From Pleionea litopenaei (GTDB lineage Bacteria; Pseudomonadota; Gammaproteobacteria; Enterobacterales; Kangiellaceae): a DNA stretch of 64,000 nucleotides. The notes below the pieces were generated by a model. It searched no databases, had not been told where the DNA came from, and was given only the letters and a program-made list of their open reading frames with translations. The translations under genes were made by a program, and so were the position numbers. Positions 1-9,524 of the stretch are shown one piece after another. Each line of letters opens with the position of its first letter. The first letter of the stretch is position 1. The DNA is taken from assembly GCF_031198435.1 (NCBI RefSeq), contig NZ_CP133548.1, forward strand, positions 1,366,501-1,430,500, written 5' to 3'.

Positions 1-1
1 A

Positions 2-1495
2 CCGATGGGTCTGTTTGACCCATTTGAAGATGCTCAGATACTGCAAGAAGAGTACGGCATTTCATCCCGCTATTTAAGCAAGATAATGTCCCCTTGGGCC
101 GTTAAACGATTGAACGAGTTTGGTGGCGACATTTCAAAATTTCGCGTGGTGAAACTTAAGCCTTCGATACTCAACCAAATCGCCATCGCTAAAACTGAAC
201 CTGGCGATGAAAATAATCAAGACATTTCAGCGCTCGTGGGTAAGGTTGACATACGAAAGCTTGAAGCCTTTGCTCAGAATGACGCGGATGCCTACAGTTA
301 CTCCGGCTCCCTTTGCCGAGCAAACCAAGGCATCATGGAATTTGTCGAAATGTTCAAAGCTCCGATAAAAGTTTTGCATCCACTACTAACAGCAACCCAA
401 GAAGGCAACTACAACAGTACCGAAGGCTTATCAGCTCTTCCTTTTGAAGGAACCATTTTGGCTCACTCTAACGAATCTGAGTGGCAAAGTTTCAAAAACA
501 ATAAGAATAATGAGGCGTTTCTTGACCGCGTTTACATTGTTAAAGTGCCCTATTGTTTACGGGTCTCTGAAGAAATGAAAATTTACGACAAGTTACTACT
601 AAATAGTTCATTGTCAGAAGCCCCCTGCGCTCCTAGCACCTTGAAGATGTTGGCACAGTTCAGTGTTCTTTCGCGCTTGAAAGAACCTGAAAACTCAAGC
701 ATCTACTCAAAAATGCGTGTCTACGACGGCGAAAGTTTAAAAGACACCGATCCAAAAGCAAAGTCTTATCAAGAGTATCAAGATTACGCGGGTGTCGATG
801 AAGGGATGACCGGATTATCAACTCGCTTCGCCTTTAAAATTTTATCTCGCGTATTTAATTTCGACCAAACAGAAGTCGCCGCAAATCCAGTGCACTTATT
901 GTATGTACTTGAACAACAGATTGCGCGAGAACAATATCCTCAAGAAATACACGATCGCTACTTAGAACACATCAAAGGATTTTTAGTCCCTAATTACATC
1001 GAGTTTATCGGCAAAGAGATCCAAACCGCTTACCTAGAGTCTTATTCAGAATATGGGCAAAATATCTTCGACCGCTACGTCACCTATGCTGACTTTTGGA
1101 TCCAAGATCAAGAATACCGAGATCCAGAAACGGGTGAAAACTTTGATCGAGCATCGCTCAATGAAGAGTTGGAAAAAATTGAAAAACCCGCGGGTATTTC
1201 AAACCCGAAAGACTTTCGTAATGAAGTGGTTAATTTTGTACTTAGAGCAAGAGCGAACAATCAAGGCAATAATCCTAACTGGACCAGCTATGAAAAACTT
1301 CGCACCGTCATTGAAAAGAAAATGTTTTCAAATACGGAAGATTTACTTCCCGTTATTTCTTTCAGCGCCAAAGCCTCTGAAGAAGATAAGAAAAAACACG
1401 AAAACTTTGTTTCTCGGATGGTCGAAAAAGGTTATACCGAAAAACAAGTTCGCCTACTCTGCGAATGGTACTTACGTGTTCGTAAAGCATCTTAA
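2..1495 (+). CDS. yeaG: PrkA/YeaG family serine protein kinase, C-terminal part (5' end outside window)
   Basis: The frame is open from the first bases of the window, so the gene starts upstream. About 497 residues are visible against about 640-645 for YeaG/PrkA, so roughly the first 150, including the expected Walker A region of the AAA module, are missing. What remains is the rest of the AAA-like module and the PrkA C-terminal kinase-like domain, ending in LCEWYLRVRKAS. The family is a cytosolic serine kinase involved in stress and nitrogen-starvation responses, and in E. coli its genes are RpoS-dependent. The yeaH homologue follows after 23 bp and a SpoVR gene after that, which is the classic three-gene association and makes the call secure. 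The ATG at position 5 is internal and not the true start. Confidence 0.93.
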   Translation, partial: PMGLFDPFEDAQILQEEYGISSRYLSKIMSPWAVKRLNEFGGDISKFRVVKLKPSILNQIAIAKTEPGDENNQDISALVGKVDIRKLEAFAQNDADAYSYSGSLCRANQGIMEFVEMFKAPIKVLHPLLTATQEGNYNSTEGLSALPFEGTILAHSNESEWQSFKNNKNNEAFLDRVYIVKVPYCLRVSEEMKIYDKLLLNSSLSEAPCAPSTLKMLAQFSVLSRLKEPENSSIYSKMRVYDGESLKDTDPKAKSYQEYQDYAGVDEGMTGLSTRFAFKILSRVFNFDQTEVAANPVHLLYVLEQQIAREQYPQEIHDRYLEHIKGFLVPNYIEFIGKEIQTAYLESYSEYGQNIFDRYVTYADFWIQDQEYRDPETGENFDRASLNEELEKIEKPAGISNPKDFRNEVVNFVLRARANNQGNNPNWTSYEKLRTVIEKKMFSNTEDLLPVISFSAKASEEDKKKHENFVSRMVEKGYTEKQVRLLCEWYLRVRKAS

Positions 1496-1518
1496 AAAAT
1501 TAGCAGGGGTATACGATT

Positions 1519-2784
1519 ATGGCACAGCTTATCGATCGGCGACCGAATGCGAAGAACAAAAGTACCGTCAATCGACAGCGCTTCATTAGGCGATATAAAC
1601 AACAAATAAAGCGCGCGATCACTGACCAAATTGGTCAACGCAGTGTCACCGATATGGAACAAGGAGAAAAAATATCGATACCTGCGAAAGATATTAAAGA
1701 ACCGACTTTTCGCAGTGGTGACGGCGGAGTAAAACAACGTGTTTATCCAGGAAACAAAGAATTTGTCCCTGGCGATCAAATTAAACGTCCGCCTCCCGGA
1801 GGCGCGGGTCAAGGTGGACGACGAGCCAGTGACGATGGTGAGGGACAAGATGATTTTCTCTTTGAAATTTCAAAAGATGAATATCTTGATATATTATTCG
1901 ATGATCTCGAGTTGCCGAACCTAAAGCGCAACCAGTTAAAAAAGATGACCAAAACGCGTTCCGTTCGAGCTGGATATACTACCGATGGAGTACCAACCAA
2001 TATTAGTATTGTGCGATCGCTTAAATCTGCAATGGCACGTCGAATTGCACTTTCAGCAAGCCCTAAGAAACGCCTGCAAGAATTACAGGCGGAATACGAC
2101 CAGCTCGTCGATCAAACGCCTCCTCCCACTCAGCGTTTAAACGAACTTAAAGATGAGATAGCCTTACTCGAAGAAAAAATTAAGAAAATTCCATTCATTG
2201 ATACGTTTGATCTTCGTTTTAATAATTACGCTAAACGTCCAGATCCGACGTCACAAGCTGTCATGTTTTGCGTTATGGACGTATCAGGATCCATGGACCA
2301 AGCAACGAAAGATATGGCCAAGCGCTTTTACATTCTACTCTATCTATTTTTAACTCGGAGCTACAAAGATGTGGATGTTGTATTTATTCGACATCACACT
2401 CAAGCCAAAGAGGTCGATGAGCAAGAGTTTTTCTACTCTCAAGAAACTGGAGGAACGATTGTATCGAGTGCTCTGAAGTTAATGGATAAAATAATTAAAG
2501 AGCGTTATCCGCTTGATCAATGGAACATCTACGCAGCGCAAGCCTCCGACGGCGATAACTGGAATGATGACTCTCCACTGTGTAAAAAAATTCTTAGCAA
2601 AGATCTACTACCCGCCGTACGATATTTTGCGTATGTTGAAATTACTCAAAGAGACCATCAAAGCCTTTGGCATCAATACGAGTCATTACTTGGGCAGTTT
2701 GACAATTTCGCCATTCAACACATTACTCAGCAAAGTGATATCTATCCTGTTTTTAGAGAGTTTTTTAGGAAGCAAGCCGCATGA
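1519..2784 (+). CDS. yeaH: YeaH/YhbH family protein (DUF444), von Willebrand A-like
   Basis: 421 residues, the usual length for the DUF444 family. The N-terminal third is basic and low in complexity (a Gly/Arg/Asp-rich stretch at about residues 90-112), followed by a helical segment. A vWA-like domain begins near residue 245 with the metal-site motif DVSGSMD. The ATG has an AGGGG-type ribosome site about 10 bases upstream. The gene lies 23 bp after yeaG, and the SpoVR gene overlaps its last 4 bases (ATGA), indicating one operon with translational coupling. The family works with the YeaG kinase in stress adaptation, but its biochemical function is unknown. Family assignment is strong; the molecular role is inference. 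Confidence 0.93.
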   Translation: MAQLIDRRPNAKNKSTVNRQRFIRRYKQQIKRAITDQIGQRSVTDMEQGEKISIPAKDIKEPTFRSGDGGVKQRVYPGNKEFVPGDQIKRPPPGGAGQGGRRASDDGEGQDDFLFEISKDEYLDILFDDLELPNLKRNQLKKMTKTRSVRAGYTTDGVPTNISIVRSLKSAMARRIALSASPKKRLQELQAEYDQLVDQTPPPTQRLNELKDEIALLEEKIKKIPFIDTFDLRFNNYAKRPDPTSQAVMFCVMDVSGSMDQATKDMAKRFYILLYLFLTRSYKDVDVVFIRHHTQAKEVDEQEFFYSQETGGTIVSSALKLMDKIIKERYPLDQWNIYAAQASDGDNWNDDSPLCKKILSKDLLPAVRYFAYVEITQRDHQSLWHQYESLLGQFDNFAIQHITQQSDIYPVFREFFRKQAA

Positions 2785-4304
2785 GTAAAAAGAAAGCGCA
2801 ACCCATATCAACATCTTCAGATTGGACGTTCGAGCTGATTGAAGAGTATTACGCCGCCATTGAAAAAACAGCGGCGAAATATAAGTTAGACACATATCCC
2901 AACCAAATTGAACTGATCACCGCTGAACAAATGTTAGATGCCTATGCAAGCGTTGGCATGCCTATCGGTTACAACCACTGGTCTTTTGGTAAGCACTTTA
3001 TTAGCAATGAGCAACAATATCGACGTGGTCACATGGGGTTGGCCTATGAAATTGTGATCAACTCGAATCCATGCATTGCTTATCTAATGGAAGAAAATAC
3101 CATGATGATGCAGGCCTTAGTTATGGCTCATGCTTGTTTTGGTCATAACTCCTTTTTCAAAGGGAACTATCTATTCAAAACATGGACCGACGCAGAGGCC
3201 ATAATTGACTATCTGTTATTCGCAAGAAACTATATATCTGAGTGTGAGAGACGCTATGGGATTGACCAAGTAGAATCGCTACTCGATGCCTGTCATGCTC
3301 TCATGAATTATGGGGTCGACCGATACAAACGCCCCTACCCAATATCTATGCGTGAGGAGAAACGTCGTCAGAAAGAACGGGAAGAATTTTTACAGTCACA
3401 AGTTAATGATTTATGGCGAACCATTCCTAAAAAAATACCCAAGTCAGAATCTTCAGGAGGCATTCGTTTTCCTAGTGAACCACAAGAGAACATTCTTTAT
3501 TTCATCGAGAAAAACGCGCCGCTTTTAGAGCCTTGGCAACGTGAAGTTGTGCGTATAGTAAGAAAAATTGGTCAATACTTTTACCCTCAACGTCAAACTC
3601 AAGTTATGAATGAAGGCTGGGCTTGCTTCTGGCATTACACATTAATCAACGACCTCTACGATCAGGGATTGGTTACCGATGGCTTTATGATGGAGTTTCT
3701 ACAAAGTCACACCAATGTCGTCTATCAACCTGGTTTTGACTCGCCCTATTTCTCTGGTATCAATCCCTATGCACTGGGCTACGCAATGATGCAAGATATC
3801 AAGAGAATCTGCGAAAACCCTGAGCCAGAAGACAAAGAATGGTTTCCTGATATTGCTGGTTCAGACTGGCAAAAGACCTTAGATTTTGCGATGCGCAACT
3901 TCAAAGATGAAAGTTTTATTGCGCAATTTTTATCACCAAAGCTAATGCGCGACTTTAAACTCTTCTCCATTCTAGACGACGATAAAAAAAACACCTTAAA
4001 TGTTGAATCTATCCATAACGAATCTGGTTATCGAGCGATTCGCGAATTGCTATCTAACCAATACAATTTAAGTATGAATGAGCCGAATATTCAGGTTTAC
4101 AGCGTCAATATGCGTGGGGATCGAAGTATTACTTTACGTCATACGCAGCACAATCGAGTACCCCTTGCTGACACCAAACACGAGGTGCTCAAGCACTTGC
4201 ATCAGCTCTGGGGCTTCCCGGTTATTTTAGAAAGTGTTGATAGCGATGGGAAAGTGACCGATTCAGATATCGTGCCCGATGTTGAAAACAAAAAAACCGC
4301 TTAA
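2781..4304 (+). CDS. SpoVR family protein (YcgB-like)
   Basis: 507 residues, matching YcgB of E. coli (about 510). The conserved core is visible: GYNHWSFGK near residue 60, GHNSFFKGN near residue 120, [10 protein letters not shown] near residue 275 and GINPYALGY near residue 325. The start overlaps the yeaH stop by 4 bases, so it is the last gene of the kinase operon, and a terminator hairpin sits on its stop codon. SpoVR was named for a Bacillus spore cortex phenotype, but in proteobacteria it accompanies YeaG/YeaH and its function is unresolved. The conserved His/Glu positions suggest metal binding, which is inference. No odd features were seen. Confidence 0.93.
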   Translation: MSKKKAQPISTSSDWTFELIEEYYAAIEKTAAKYKLDTYPNQIELITAEQMLDAYASVGMPIGYNHWSFGKHFISNEQQYRRGHMGLAYEIVINSNPCIAYLMEENTMMMQALVMAHACFGHNSFFKGNYLFKTWTDAEAIIDYLLFARNYISECERRYGIDQVESLLDACHALMNYGVDRYKRPYPISMREEKRRQKEREEFLQSQVNDLWRTIPKKIPKSESSGGIRFPSEPQENILYFIEKNAPLLEPWQREVVRIVRKIGQYFYPQRQTQVMNEGWACFWHYTLINDLYDQGLVTDGFMMEFLQSHTNVVYQPGFDSPYFSGINPYALGYAMMQDIKRICENPEPEDKEWFPDIAGSDWQKTLDFAMRNFKDESFIAQFLSPKLMRDFKLFSILDDDKKNTLNVESIHNESGYRAIRELLSNQYNLSMNEPNIQVYSVNMRGDRSITLRHTQHNRVPLADTKHEVLKHLHQLWGFPVILESVDSDGKVTDSDIVPDVENKKTA

Positions 4305-4325
4305 AGTTTCCTTCAGCGGTTTTCA
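4293..4325. terminator. Bidirectional terminator between the SpoVR gene and fadR
   Basis: The arms AAAACCGCT (4293-4301) and AGCGGTTTT (4315-4323) form a 9-bp stem with a 13-base loop that contains the SpoVR stop codon. The A-rich 5' side and T-rich 3' side let it act on both strands, which suits these convergent genes. Confidence 0.7.
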
Positions 4326-4353
4326 AACTCTTAGTTTCGACTGAACGACTCGC

Positions 4354-5115
4354 TTAATTGTCGTCTTCTAAATCACTCAGGGCATTTAAACGTTCGCGCA
4401 TTTCTTGCCAGATTTTTCCTGACTCATGACCATACTGCCAAAGCTTCTCAATTAACAATTCTATGTCGCCCGACTGTATCACTGGCGTCAACTCAGAATA
4501 GAAGTTCTTGGCTAATTCTCGTGCACGAATATCACTGAAATAATACTGACCAATACGGTAGTAAATCGGTTTAAAGCCGTTCAACATTAGCGTGTAAACT
4601 GGGTTACCTGCCGCCAGCGTCGAGTTGTGATGGAATGACCAATCGAAATCAATATAGGCATCGGCGTTGTCTTCAAGCGTGGCTACGCTCTCGAGCAATT
4701 CAATGACTTTTTCAGGATTACTTTTAACCGCTAACCGAAGATAAATCGCACTCATATTGGTTCGCGCGTTTAATAGTTGATCGGCAATGGTTAAAGAGCC
4801 TTCGTCATCGAGTCGTACAATGGTGTCTAAAATATTGAGACCAGCGGTTTCCCAAATATTATTCACCTGCGTTGGTTTGCCGTGTTGAATGGTTAACCAT
4901 CCATCGCGAGCAAGCCGCTGCAAGACTTCTCTCAAAGTCGTGCGAGTAACTCCGATCAAGTCTGACAATTCTCGCTCAGCAGGAAGAATACTCCCAGCGG
5001 CAAACTTACCGCGCCATATCGACTCAACGATATATTGTTCCGCAAACGCCGCAGGACTTTTTGCCTTTATTGGCGTGGTCATGTGGTAAGTCACTTTGTT
5101 TTGATTATCAGTCAT
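4354..5115 (-). CDS. fadR: Fatty acid metabolism transcriptional regulator FadR
   Basis: 253 residues against about 239 in E. coli, the excess being an N-terminal extension. An N-terminal GntR-type winged helix (about residues 20-85) contains AERELSDLIGVTRTTLREVLQRL and the wing LTIQHGKPTQVNN, both characteristic of FadR. The C-terminal helical domain binds long-chain acyl-CoA in the family. FadR represses fatty-acid degradation genes and activates unsaturated fatty-acid synthesis genes. It diverges from nhaB exactly as in enterobacteria, which supports orthology. The start is uncertain: the ATG at 5082 (MTTPIKAKSP) is closer to the usual N-terminus, and neither start has a strong ribosome site. 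Confidence 0.93.
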   Translation of the reverse strand: MTDNQNKVTYHMTTPIKAKSPAAFAEQYIVESIWRGKFAAGSILPAERELSDLIGVTRTTLREVLQRLARDGWLTIQHGKPTQVNNIWETAGLNILDTIVRLDDEGSLTIADQLLNARTNMSAIYLRLAVKSNPEKVIELLESVATLEDNADAYIDFDWSFHHNSTLAAGNPVYTLMLNGFKPIYYRIGQYYFSDIRARELAKNFYSELTPVIQSGDIELLIEKLWQYGHESGKIWQEMRERLNALSDLEDDN

Positions 5116-5311
5116 GATGAGGTCTTCTGTCTGTGTTTTTGTTCACTGCAACATTCGCTCCACTGCAATTATTTATCAGTTCTTGCATATCCCTGACAGA
5201 GCGGCACTGTTACTTAAAAATTCGTAGCTAATGTCTTTACATTTTTTATTCGTACACGTCAGCGATACTTTCTAACGGCATTGACTCTTTGCACTACTAA
5301 AACATTCTACC

Positions 5312-5405
5312 TAATTGCTCTAATTAATTGCTTTACCTGACTGCTCTACTTAAGGGCACAGCCTTCCAGCAACTATTAACAGCAACTATAAACAGCAATC
5401 AACCG
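5312..5405. repeat. Two clusters of degenerate 13-bp tandem repeats
   Basis: Positions 5312-5350 contain three 13-base units (TAATTGCTCTAAT, TAATTGCTTTACC, TGACTGCTCTACT). Positions 5367-5405 contain three units of another 13-base motif (CAGCAACTATTAA, CAGCAACTATAAA, CAGCAATCAACCG). Both lie in the fadR-nhaB gap. Function is unknown; replication slippage is the simplest origin. Confidence 0.7.
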
Positions 5406-5445
5406 ACGTTTTGGTAGCACATTTTCATGCTCATCATGCCCATCT

Positions 5446-5601
5446 AAAAAAGCGTCTTCAAAGAGACGTTTTTCGCTGGTTGGTTACTTTGATCTTGAAA
5501 CTGGTCTGAGTTCTAACCTGACAGCAAGGATAACGCGAAAGGGGCATGAAGAAAAGCTTCAAAGCGCGGATTCTTTAGACGTTTTTGCACTTTAACGCTT
5601 T
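5446..5601 (-). ncRNA. Candidate small RNA, about 155 nt, in the fadR-nhaB gap
   Basis: A good sigma-70-type promoter on the minus strand (TTGCAC, 17 bases, GATAAT; 5636-5608) is followed about 130 bases later by a Rho-independent terminator whose minus-strand copy ends in six T. No reading frame with a ribosome site lies between. Both ends are therefore visible and the predicted transcript is about 155 nt. It matches no RNA family I recognise. The hairpin is also terminator-like on the plus strand, so a plus-strand transcript cannot be excluded. It could instead be an untranslated leader attenuated before fadR. Confidence 0.45.
5447..5475. terminator. Orphan bidirectional Rho-independent terminator
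   Basis: AAAAGCGTCT pairs with AGACGTTTTT (one G-T pair) around a 6-base loop. There is a T run on the plus strand and a six-T run on the minus strand. No protein gene ends nearby, so it probably ends a non-coding transcript. Confidence 0.6.
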
Positions 5602-5607
5602 GCTAGG

Positions 5608-5636
5608 ATTATCGCCTTGGTATTTCCCCTGTGCAA
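5608..5636 (-). promoter_or_regulatory. Sigma-70-type promoter reading toward fadR (candidate sRNA promoter)
   Basis: Read on the minus strand, -35 TTGCAC (5636-5631) and -10 GATAAT (5613-5608) are separated by exactly 17 bases. The expected start is near 5601. It may drive the small RNA or a long fadR leader. Confidence 0.5.
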
Positions 5637-5726
5637 AGTAAAGAAAACAGTCTAAAATCGAATTATCGTCGTAGTTGTATGAATTTTAACGAAAAATTAA
5701 AAAGGTTATAAAATAGGACTGAAATA

Positions 5727-7373
5727 ATGGCAAACGCGATTAGAGCGGCATTTTTAGACAATTTTCTCGGAAACGCACCTGACTGGTATAAACTGACCAT
5801 TGTTACCTTTCTGGTCATCAATCCCATCGTGTTCTTTGGCGCAGGAGAAGCTGGCTCGACCATTGCGGGATGGCTGTTGATAGTTGAGTTCATTTTTACA
5901 CTGGCCATGGCCCTCAAGTGTTACCCTCTTCAACCCGGTGGCTTGCTAGCCCTTGAGGCCATTTTTATCGGACTCACCAGCCCAGATACCGTGATGCACG
6001 AAATAGAGTCAAACCTTCCAGTTATCTTGCTTTTGGTATTTATGGTCGCGGGTATTTTCTTTATGAAAAGCTTGTTGCTGTTTACCTTTACTAAGATTTT
6101 ACTCGGCGTCAGGTCAAAAGCTTTGCTTTCATTACTGTTCAGTGCCGTTGCAGCCATTCTCTCTGCATTCCTTGATGCTTTAACCGTCACTGCGGTAGTC
6201 ATTGCGGTTGGTGTCGGCTTTTATGGTATTTACCACAAAGTAGCCTCAGGAAAAAAATTCCATCACGATCATGATCACAGTGACGACAAAGAAGTTAATG
6301 ATCATCATCGCGACGATCTTGAAAGCTTTCGCGGTTTCTTACGTAGCTTGTTAATGCACGCAGCGGTGGGTACTGCACTCGGAGGTGTATGTACTCTAGT
6401 CGGCGAACCACAAAACTTACTCATTGCAGAAAGAGCTAACTGGGGCTTCGGTGAGTTCTTTATGCGCATGGCTCCAATTACCATTCCTGTATTATTTACC
6501 GGATTAGCCACGTGCTATTTTCTTGAGAAACTCAAATGGTTCGGGTACGGCGAAGAAATACCTGACAACGTGCGAAGCGTGATGGAAGAGTTTGCCAAAG
6601 CTGAAGATGAAAAACGTACCTTGCGAGATAAAGTGGCTCTCGTCATGCAAGGTGTTGTTGCAATTTGGCTGGTCATTGCCCTTATGTTTCACCTTGCAGA
6701 AGTCGGCTTGATCGGCCTTTCAGTCATTGTACTTGCGACTTCATTCACCGGCATTATTGACGAGCACAGTATTGGCAAAGCGTTTGAAGAAGCCTTACCC
6801 TTCACCGCGTTGCTGACGGTGTTCTTTGCGATTGTAGCCGTAATAGCAGATAACCAACTGTTTGCTCCAATTATCTCTGAAGTCTTGAAAATGGAAGGCA
6901 CAGGTCAAGTTGCCATGTTTTACGTGGCCAACGGTGTATTGTCGATGGTGAGTGACAATGTATTCGTCGCCACTGTCTATATTAATGAAGTAGCGAAAGC
7001 AGCGTTAAATGGAACCATTGATCGCGATACCTTCGATATGTTGGCCGTTGCCATCAACACCGGCACTAACATTCCAAGTGTTGCGACACCTAACGGTCAA
7101 GCAGCCTTTTTGTTCTTACTAACGTCAGCGCTAGCGCCACTGATTCGTCTCTCTTACGGACGTATGGTGATCATGGCATTGCCCTACACGATTACCATGA
7201 GTACGGTTGGTTTAGCGATGGTGTTGTTCTCACTCCGGCCATCCACCGATGCTATGTATGAAAAACACATCATTAATCACCATGACTTGCAAAGTCTGTG
7301 TAAAAGCATGCAAGGGGAATGGAAACAAGATCGTTGCGTGATGCAAACCAAACAAAAGTCATCGGGACATTAA
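5727..7373 (+). CDS. nhaB: Na+/H+ antiporter NhaB
   Basis: 548 residues against about 513-528 in E. coli and Vibrio. It is an inner-membrane antiporter that exports Na+ in exchange for H+. Long hydrophobic segments run along the whole protein. Family landmarks are clear: [13 protein letters not shown] near residue 225, [18 protein letters not shown] near residue 445 and [13 protein letters not shown] near residue 475. Two features are unusual: a cytosolic-type loop near residues 175-200 carries about eight His with many Asp, and the C-terminus has an extra hydrophilic tail of about 30 residues with two Cys. It is divergent from fadR, the standard arrangement, and is followed by a strong terminator. 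Confidence 0.95.
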   Translation: MANAIRAAFLDNFLGNAPDWYKLTIVTFLVINPIVFFGAGEAGSTIAGWLLIVEFIFTLAMALKCYPLQPGGLLALEAIFIGLTSPDTVMHEIESNLPVILLLVFMVAGIFFMKSLLLFTFTKILLGVRSKALLSLLFSAVAAILSAFLDALTVTAVVIAVGVGFYGIYHKVASGKKFHHDHDHSDDKEVNDHHRDDLESFRGFLRSLLMHAAVGTALGGVCTLVGEPQNLLIAERANWGFGEFFMRMAPITIPVLFTGLATCYFLEKLKWFGYGEEIPDNVRSVMEEFAKAEDEKRTLRDKVALVMQGVVAIWLVIALMFHLAEVGLIGLSVIVLATSFTGIIDEHSIGKAFEEALPFTALLTVFFAIVAVIADNQLFAPIISEVLKMEGTGQVAMFYVANGVLSMVSDNVFVATVYINEVAKAALNGTIDRDTFDMLAVAINTGTNIPSVATPNGQAAFLFLLTSALAPLIRLSYGRMVIMALPYTITMSTVGLAMVLFSLRPSTDAMYEKHIINHHDLQSLCKSMQGEWKQDRCVMQTKQKSSGH

Positions 7374-7400
7374 TTTACCCCAAAAAAGTTAGACCAATAA

Positions 7401-7428
7401 AAAAAGCGGCTTTAGCCGCTTTTTTTAT
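7401..7428. terminator. Terminator between convergent nhaB and dnaQ
   Basis: AAAAAGCGGC and GCCGCTTTTT form a 10-bp stem around TTTA, followed by T residues on the plus strand. The symmetric A and T flanks allow use from both sides. Confidence 0.85.
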
Positions 7429-7432
7429 ATTT

Positions 7433-7499
7433 TAGAACAATCAATCTCTTAGAACAGTCAAACTCCTAGAACCATCAACCTCTTAGATCAATCAAACTC
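7433..7499. repeat. Degenerate 17-bp tandem repeat, four copies
   Basis: Four consecutive units are TAGAACAATCAATCTCT, TAGAACAGTCAAACTCC, TAGAACCATCAACCTCT and TAGATCAATCAAACTC, with a decayed fifth starting TAGGAC. They fill the gap between the nhaB terminator and the dnaQ stop. The period and the GAAC-GTCAA core resemble the repeat at 13296-13380. Confidence 0.8.
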
Positions 7500-7512
7500 T
7501 AGGACTAAAAAC

Positions 7513-8223
7513 TTAACTCACATTATCCCAAATAACTTTTCCGGCAATGTCACGAATTTTCTCCATTTTTGCAACATGGTCGGCTTGCTCTTGCTCATTG
7601 GCGCGAATAACTTTTAACGGCGTGGACCGTTTTAATCGGCGAATACCGGCATTCTGCTTACCCGCATTTAAAAAGTCTTGATGAGAAGATAACGTCAACG
7701 AGGTTTGCCCCCCCGTCATCAACAAGTAAACATCCGCTAATATTTCTGAGTCGAGTAGAGCCCCATGCAACGTTCGGTGCGAGTTATCAATACCAAATCG
7801 GCGACATAACGCATCGAGGTTATTTTTCTGCCCAGGAAACATTTGTCGCGCGAGCACTAAGGTGTCTAACACGCTGCAATAGTCTTCCATTTTGCCCAAC
7901 CCACGATCGAGACATTTCAGTTCCCAATCTAAAAAGCCAATGTCAAATGGGGCGTTATGTATGACTAATTCTGCTCCGTCAACAAAGGCTAAAAAATCAT
8001 CGGTAATTTCGTTAAAGCGAGGTTTGTCGTCAAGAAATTCATTGGTGATACCATGCACATCAATTGCCCCCTGGTCGATCACTCGATCGGGTTTTATGTA
8101 CTGATGATAATGTCGCCCGGTCAACTTTCGATCAATCAGTTCGACGCACCCAATTTCGATGATCTTGTGACCCTGAGTCGGTTCTAAACCAGTCGTTTCT
8201 GTATCCAATACCACTTGACGCAT
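7513..8223 (-). CDS. dnaQ: DNA polymerase III epsilon subunit (3'-5' proofreading exonuclease)
   Basis: 236 residues, the usual length. The DEDDh exonuclease residues are all visible: D7 and E9 (LDTETTG), D94 (NAPFDIGF), H153 and D158 (TLHGALLDSE). After the nuclease domain, QTSLTL at about 173-178 matches the beta-clamp-binding motif of epsilon, followed by the tail that binds the alpha subunit. The protein proofreads replication in the pol III core. It is the distal gene of a minus-strand set after the methyltransferase and rnhA genes. In enterobacteria dnaQ and rnhA are divergent, so co-direction here is a variant arrangement. Confidence 0.97.
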   Translation of the reverse strand: MRQVVLDTETTGLEPTQGHKIIEIGCVELIDRKLTGRHYHQYIKPDRVIDQGAIDVHGITNEFLDDKPRFNEITDDFLAFVDGAELVIHNAPFDIGFLDWELKCLDRGLGKMEDYCSVLDTLVLARQMFPGQKNNLDALCRRFGIDNSHRTLHGALLDSEILADVYLLMTGGQTSLTLSSHQDFLNAGKQNAGIRRLKRSTPLKVIRANEQEQADHVAKMEKIRDIAGKVIWDNVS

Positions 8224-8291
8224 AATGTCTCGCTATTTATTACAACACGCAATTTCGAAGAATGAGAAGCCACTGACTTCCCTTCAAGTTA

Positions 8292-8744
8292 TTATTGATT
8301 GCTTAACTCAATCACACCTTTGTTGGCCAATTCATCGGCAATTTCATTTTCACGATGACCGCTATGTCCTTTTACCCAATGCCAGTTGACTTGATGACGT
8401 TGTACCAGCTCATCTAATTCACTCCATAAATCAGCATTTTTAACGGGTTTCTTTGCTGCGGTTTTCCAACCCCGCGCTTTCCAATTGTCCATCCATTCAG
8501 TAATACCCTTGCGAACATATTGAGAGTCGGTTGTTAACTCGACCTGACAGGGTCGCTTTAGCGCTTTGAGCCCTTCAATTGCTGCAGTCAGTTCCATTCG
8601 ATTATTGGTGGTTTCTGATTCGCCACCGTACAACTCTTTTTCATGCTTTCCTGAACGCAATAATACGCCCCACCCTCCTGGACCGGGATTTCCTTTACAT
8701 GCGCCGTCTGTAAACATTTCTATTGTTTGCAAATTATCCACCAC
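8292..8744 (-). CDS. rnhA: Ribonuclease HI
   Basis: 150 residues (E. coli 155). All catalytic residues are present: D13 in [17 protein letters not shown]51 in [10 protein letters not shown]73 in TTDSQYV, and H127 and D137 in [13 protein letters not shown]. The basic handle region ([15 protein letters not shown]) is also present, as in E. coli RNase HI. The enzyme cleaves the RNA strand of RNA-DNA hybrids and acts in R-loop and primer removal. It lies 4 bp after the methyltransferase gene and 68 bp before dnaQ, so the three are probably co-transcribed. Confidence 0.97.
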   Translation of the reverse strand: MVDNLQTIEMFTDGACKGNPGPGGWGVLLRSGKHEKELYGGESETTNNRMELTAAIEGLKALKRPCQVELTTDSQYVRKGITEWMDNWKARGWKTAAKKPVKNADLWSELDELVQRHQVNWHWVKGHSGHRENEIADELANKGVIELSNQ

Positions 8745-8748
8745 GTCA

Positions 8749-9492
8749 TTAATTCTGTACTTTCTTCAATTCTCTTTCGACCAAACGCTGCACACCTGGT
8801 TCAGCAAATCGTGCAGGCACTAGTTTTCTATTGGTTCGCCAGCTCGGTCGAATAGGCGTCAAGGTTGAGACCGATTTGCGGGCGATTATAAAATAATGGC
8901 TGCAAAAGTGCGACGCAAATGGTTGCCAAATCTGTGGTTCACTTTGCGCAATAAATTCTAAACCGCAATAATCTTCGACTTCGAATCCGATTAATTTTAA
9001 CCAATCTTTTATTCTCGATAACCCAATGAGACGACGAGACATTACTGGGTTGCCTATCAACTTTGCAGAGAGTTTACGCAAACCAAACCAACTGATCGGG
9101 TTAATTCCCGAAATAACTAATTTTCCGTCTGGAATCATCACTCGCTCAACCTCTCTTAAAAGATCGTGAGGTTGCTCAATAAAATCGAGAATATGAGGAA
9201 GCAACACCATGTCTAAACTATCTGAAGCAATGGGCAACGCATCGTACTGAACGATGCATGAAGTTTCAGCTCGCCGTTGGTTGGTTAAATAAAACCAATG
9301 CTTGATCGGGCTATGAGTAAAATCGAGACCAGCGCCCAGGTCGCCCAGCGTAGCCGCATAATATCCAAAACTCTCTGGCAATAGTTCGTCGAGCAATCGT
9401 TGTACCAGCTCTCTTACTTTTGCCTCGCCAGAAAAGAGTGTCGAACTAAATGGTTGCGGCCCCTTGTCCCGTGATGGCTTATCTTGATACAT
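8749..9492 (-). CDS. YafS-like SAM-dependent methyltransferase
   Basis: 247 residues from the ATG at 9492. This start has AGGTGG about 8 bases upstream and is preferred over a GTG 12 bases earlier. It is a class I Rossmann methyltransferase with a weak motif I ([10 protein letters not shown]), an acidic turn after [19 protein letters not shown], and the post-motif segment [20 protein letters not shown]. Position next to rnhA, dnaQ and gloB is the same as for E. coli yafS, supporting orthology. The substrate of that family is not known to me. Its start is only 32 bp from the divergent gloB start. Confidence 0.85.
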   Translation of the reverse strand: MYQDKPSRDKGPQPFSSTLFSGEAKVRELVQRLLDELLPESFGYYAATLGDLGAGLDFTHSPIKHWFYLTNQRRAETSCIVQYDALPIASDSLDMVLLPHILDFIEQPHDLLREVERVMIPDGKLVISGINPISWFGLRKLSAKLIGNPVMSRRLIGLSRIKDWLKLIGFEVEDYCGLEFIAQSEPQIWQPFASHFCSHYFIIARKSVSTLTPIRPSWRTNRKLVPARFAEPGVQRLVERELKKVQN

Positions 9493-9524
9493 TGACCACC
9501 TCACTTGAGATTTTGAGATTTCTG

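Larger units (their letters stand above)
5116..5726. other. 611-bp fadR-nhaB intergenic region without a protein gene
   Basis: No credible coding frame is present on either strand. The region must hold the divergent promoters of fadR and nhaB, the 13-bp repeat clusters, an orphan terminator at 5447-5475 and a minus-strand promoter at 5608-5636. The last two together suggest a small RNA gene. nhaB has the ribosome site AGGACTG a few bases before its ATG. Confidence 0.6.

Noticed and set aside
1053-1589. 178-codon frame overlapping yeaG and yeaH
   Set aside because: It lies in another frame of two well-supported genes and has low-complexity Lys-rich content.
5312-5405. CRISPR-like array
   Set aside because: Units are 13 bp, abut without spacers and are degenerate, so these are simple tandem repeats.
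9450-9524. N-terminal extension of gloB
   Set aside because: It overlaps the divergent methyltransferase gene and lies outside the conserved glyoxalase II N-terminus.
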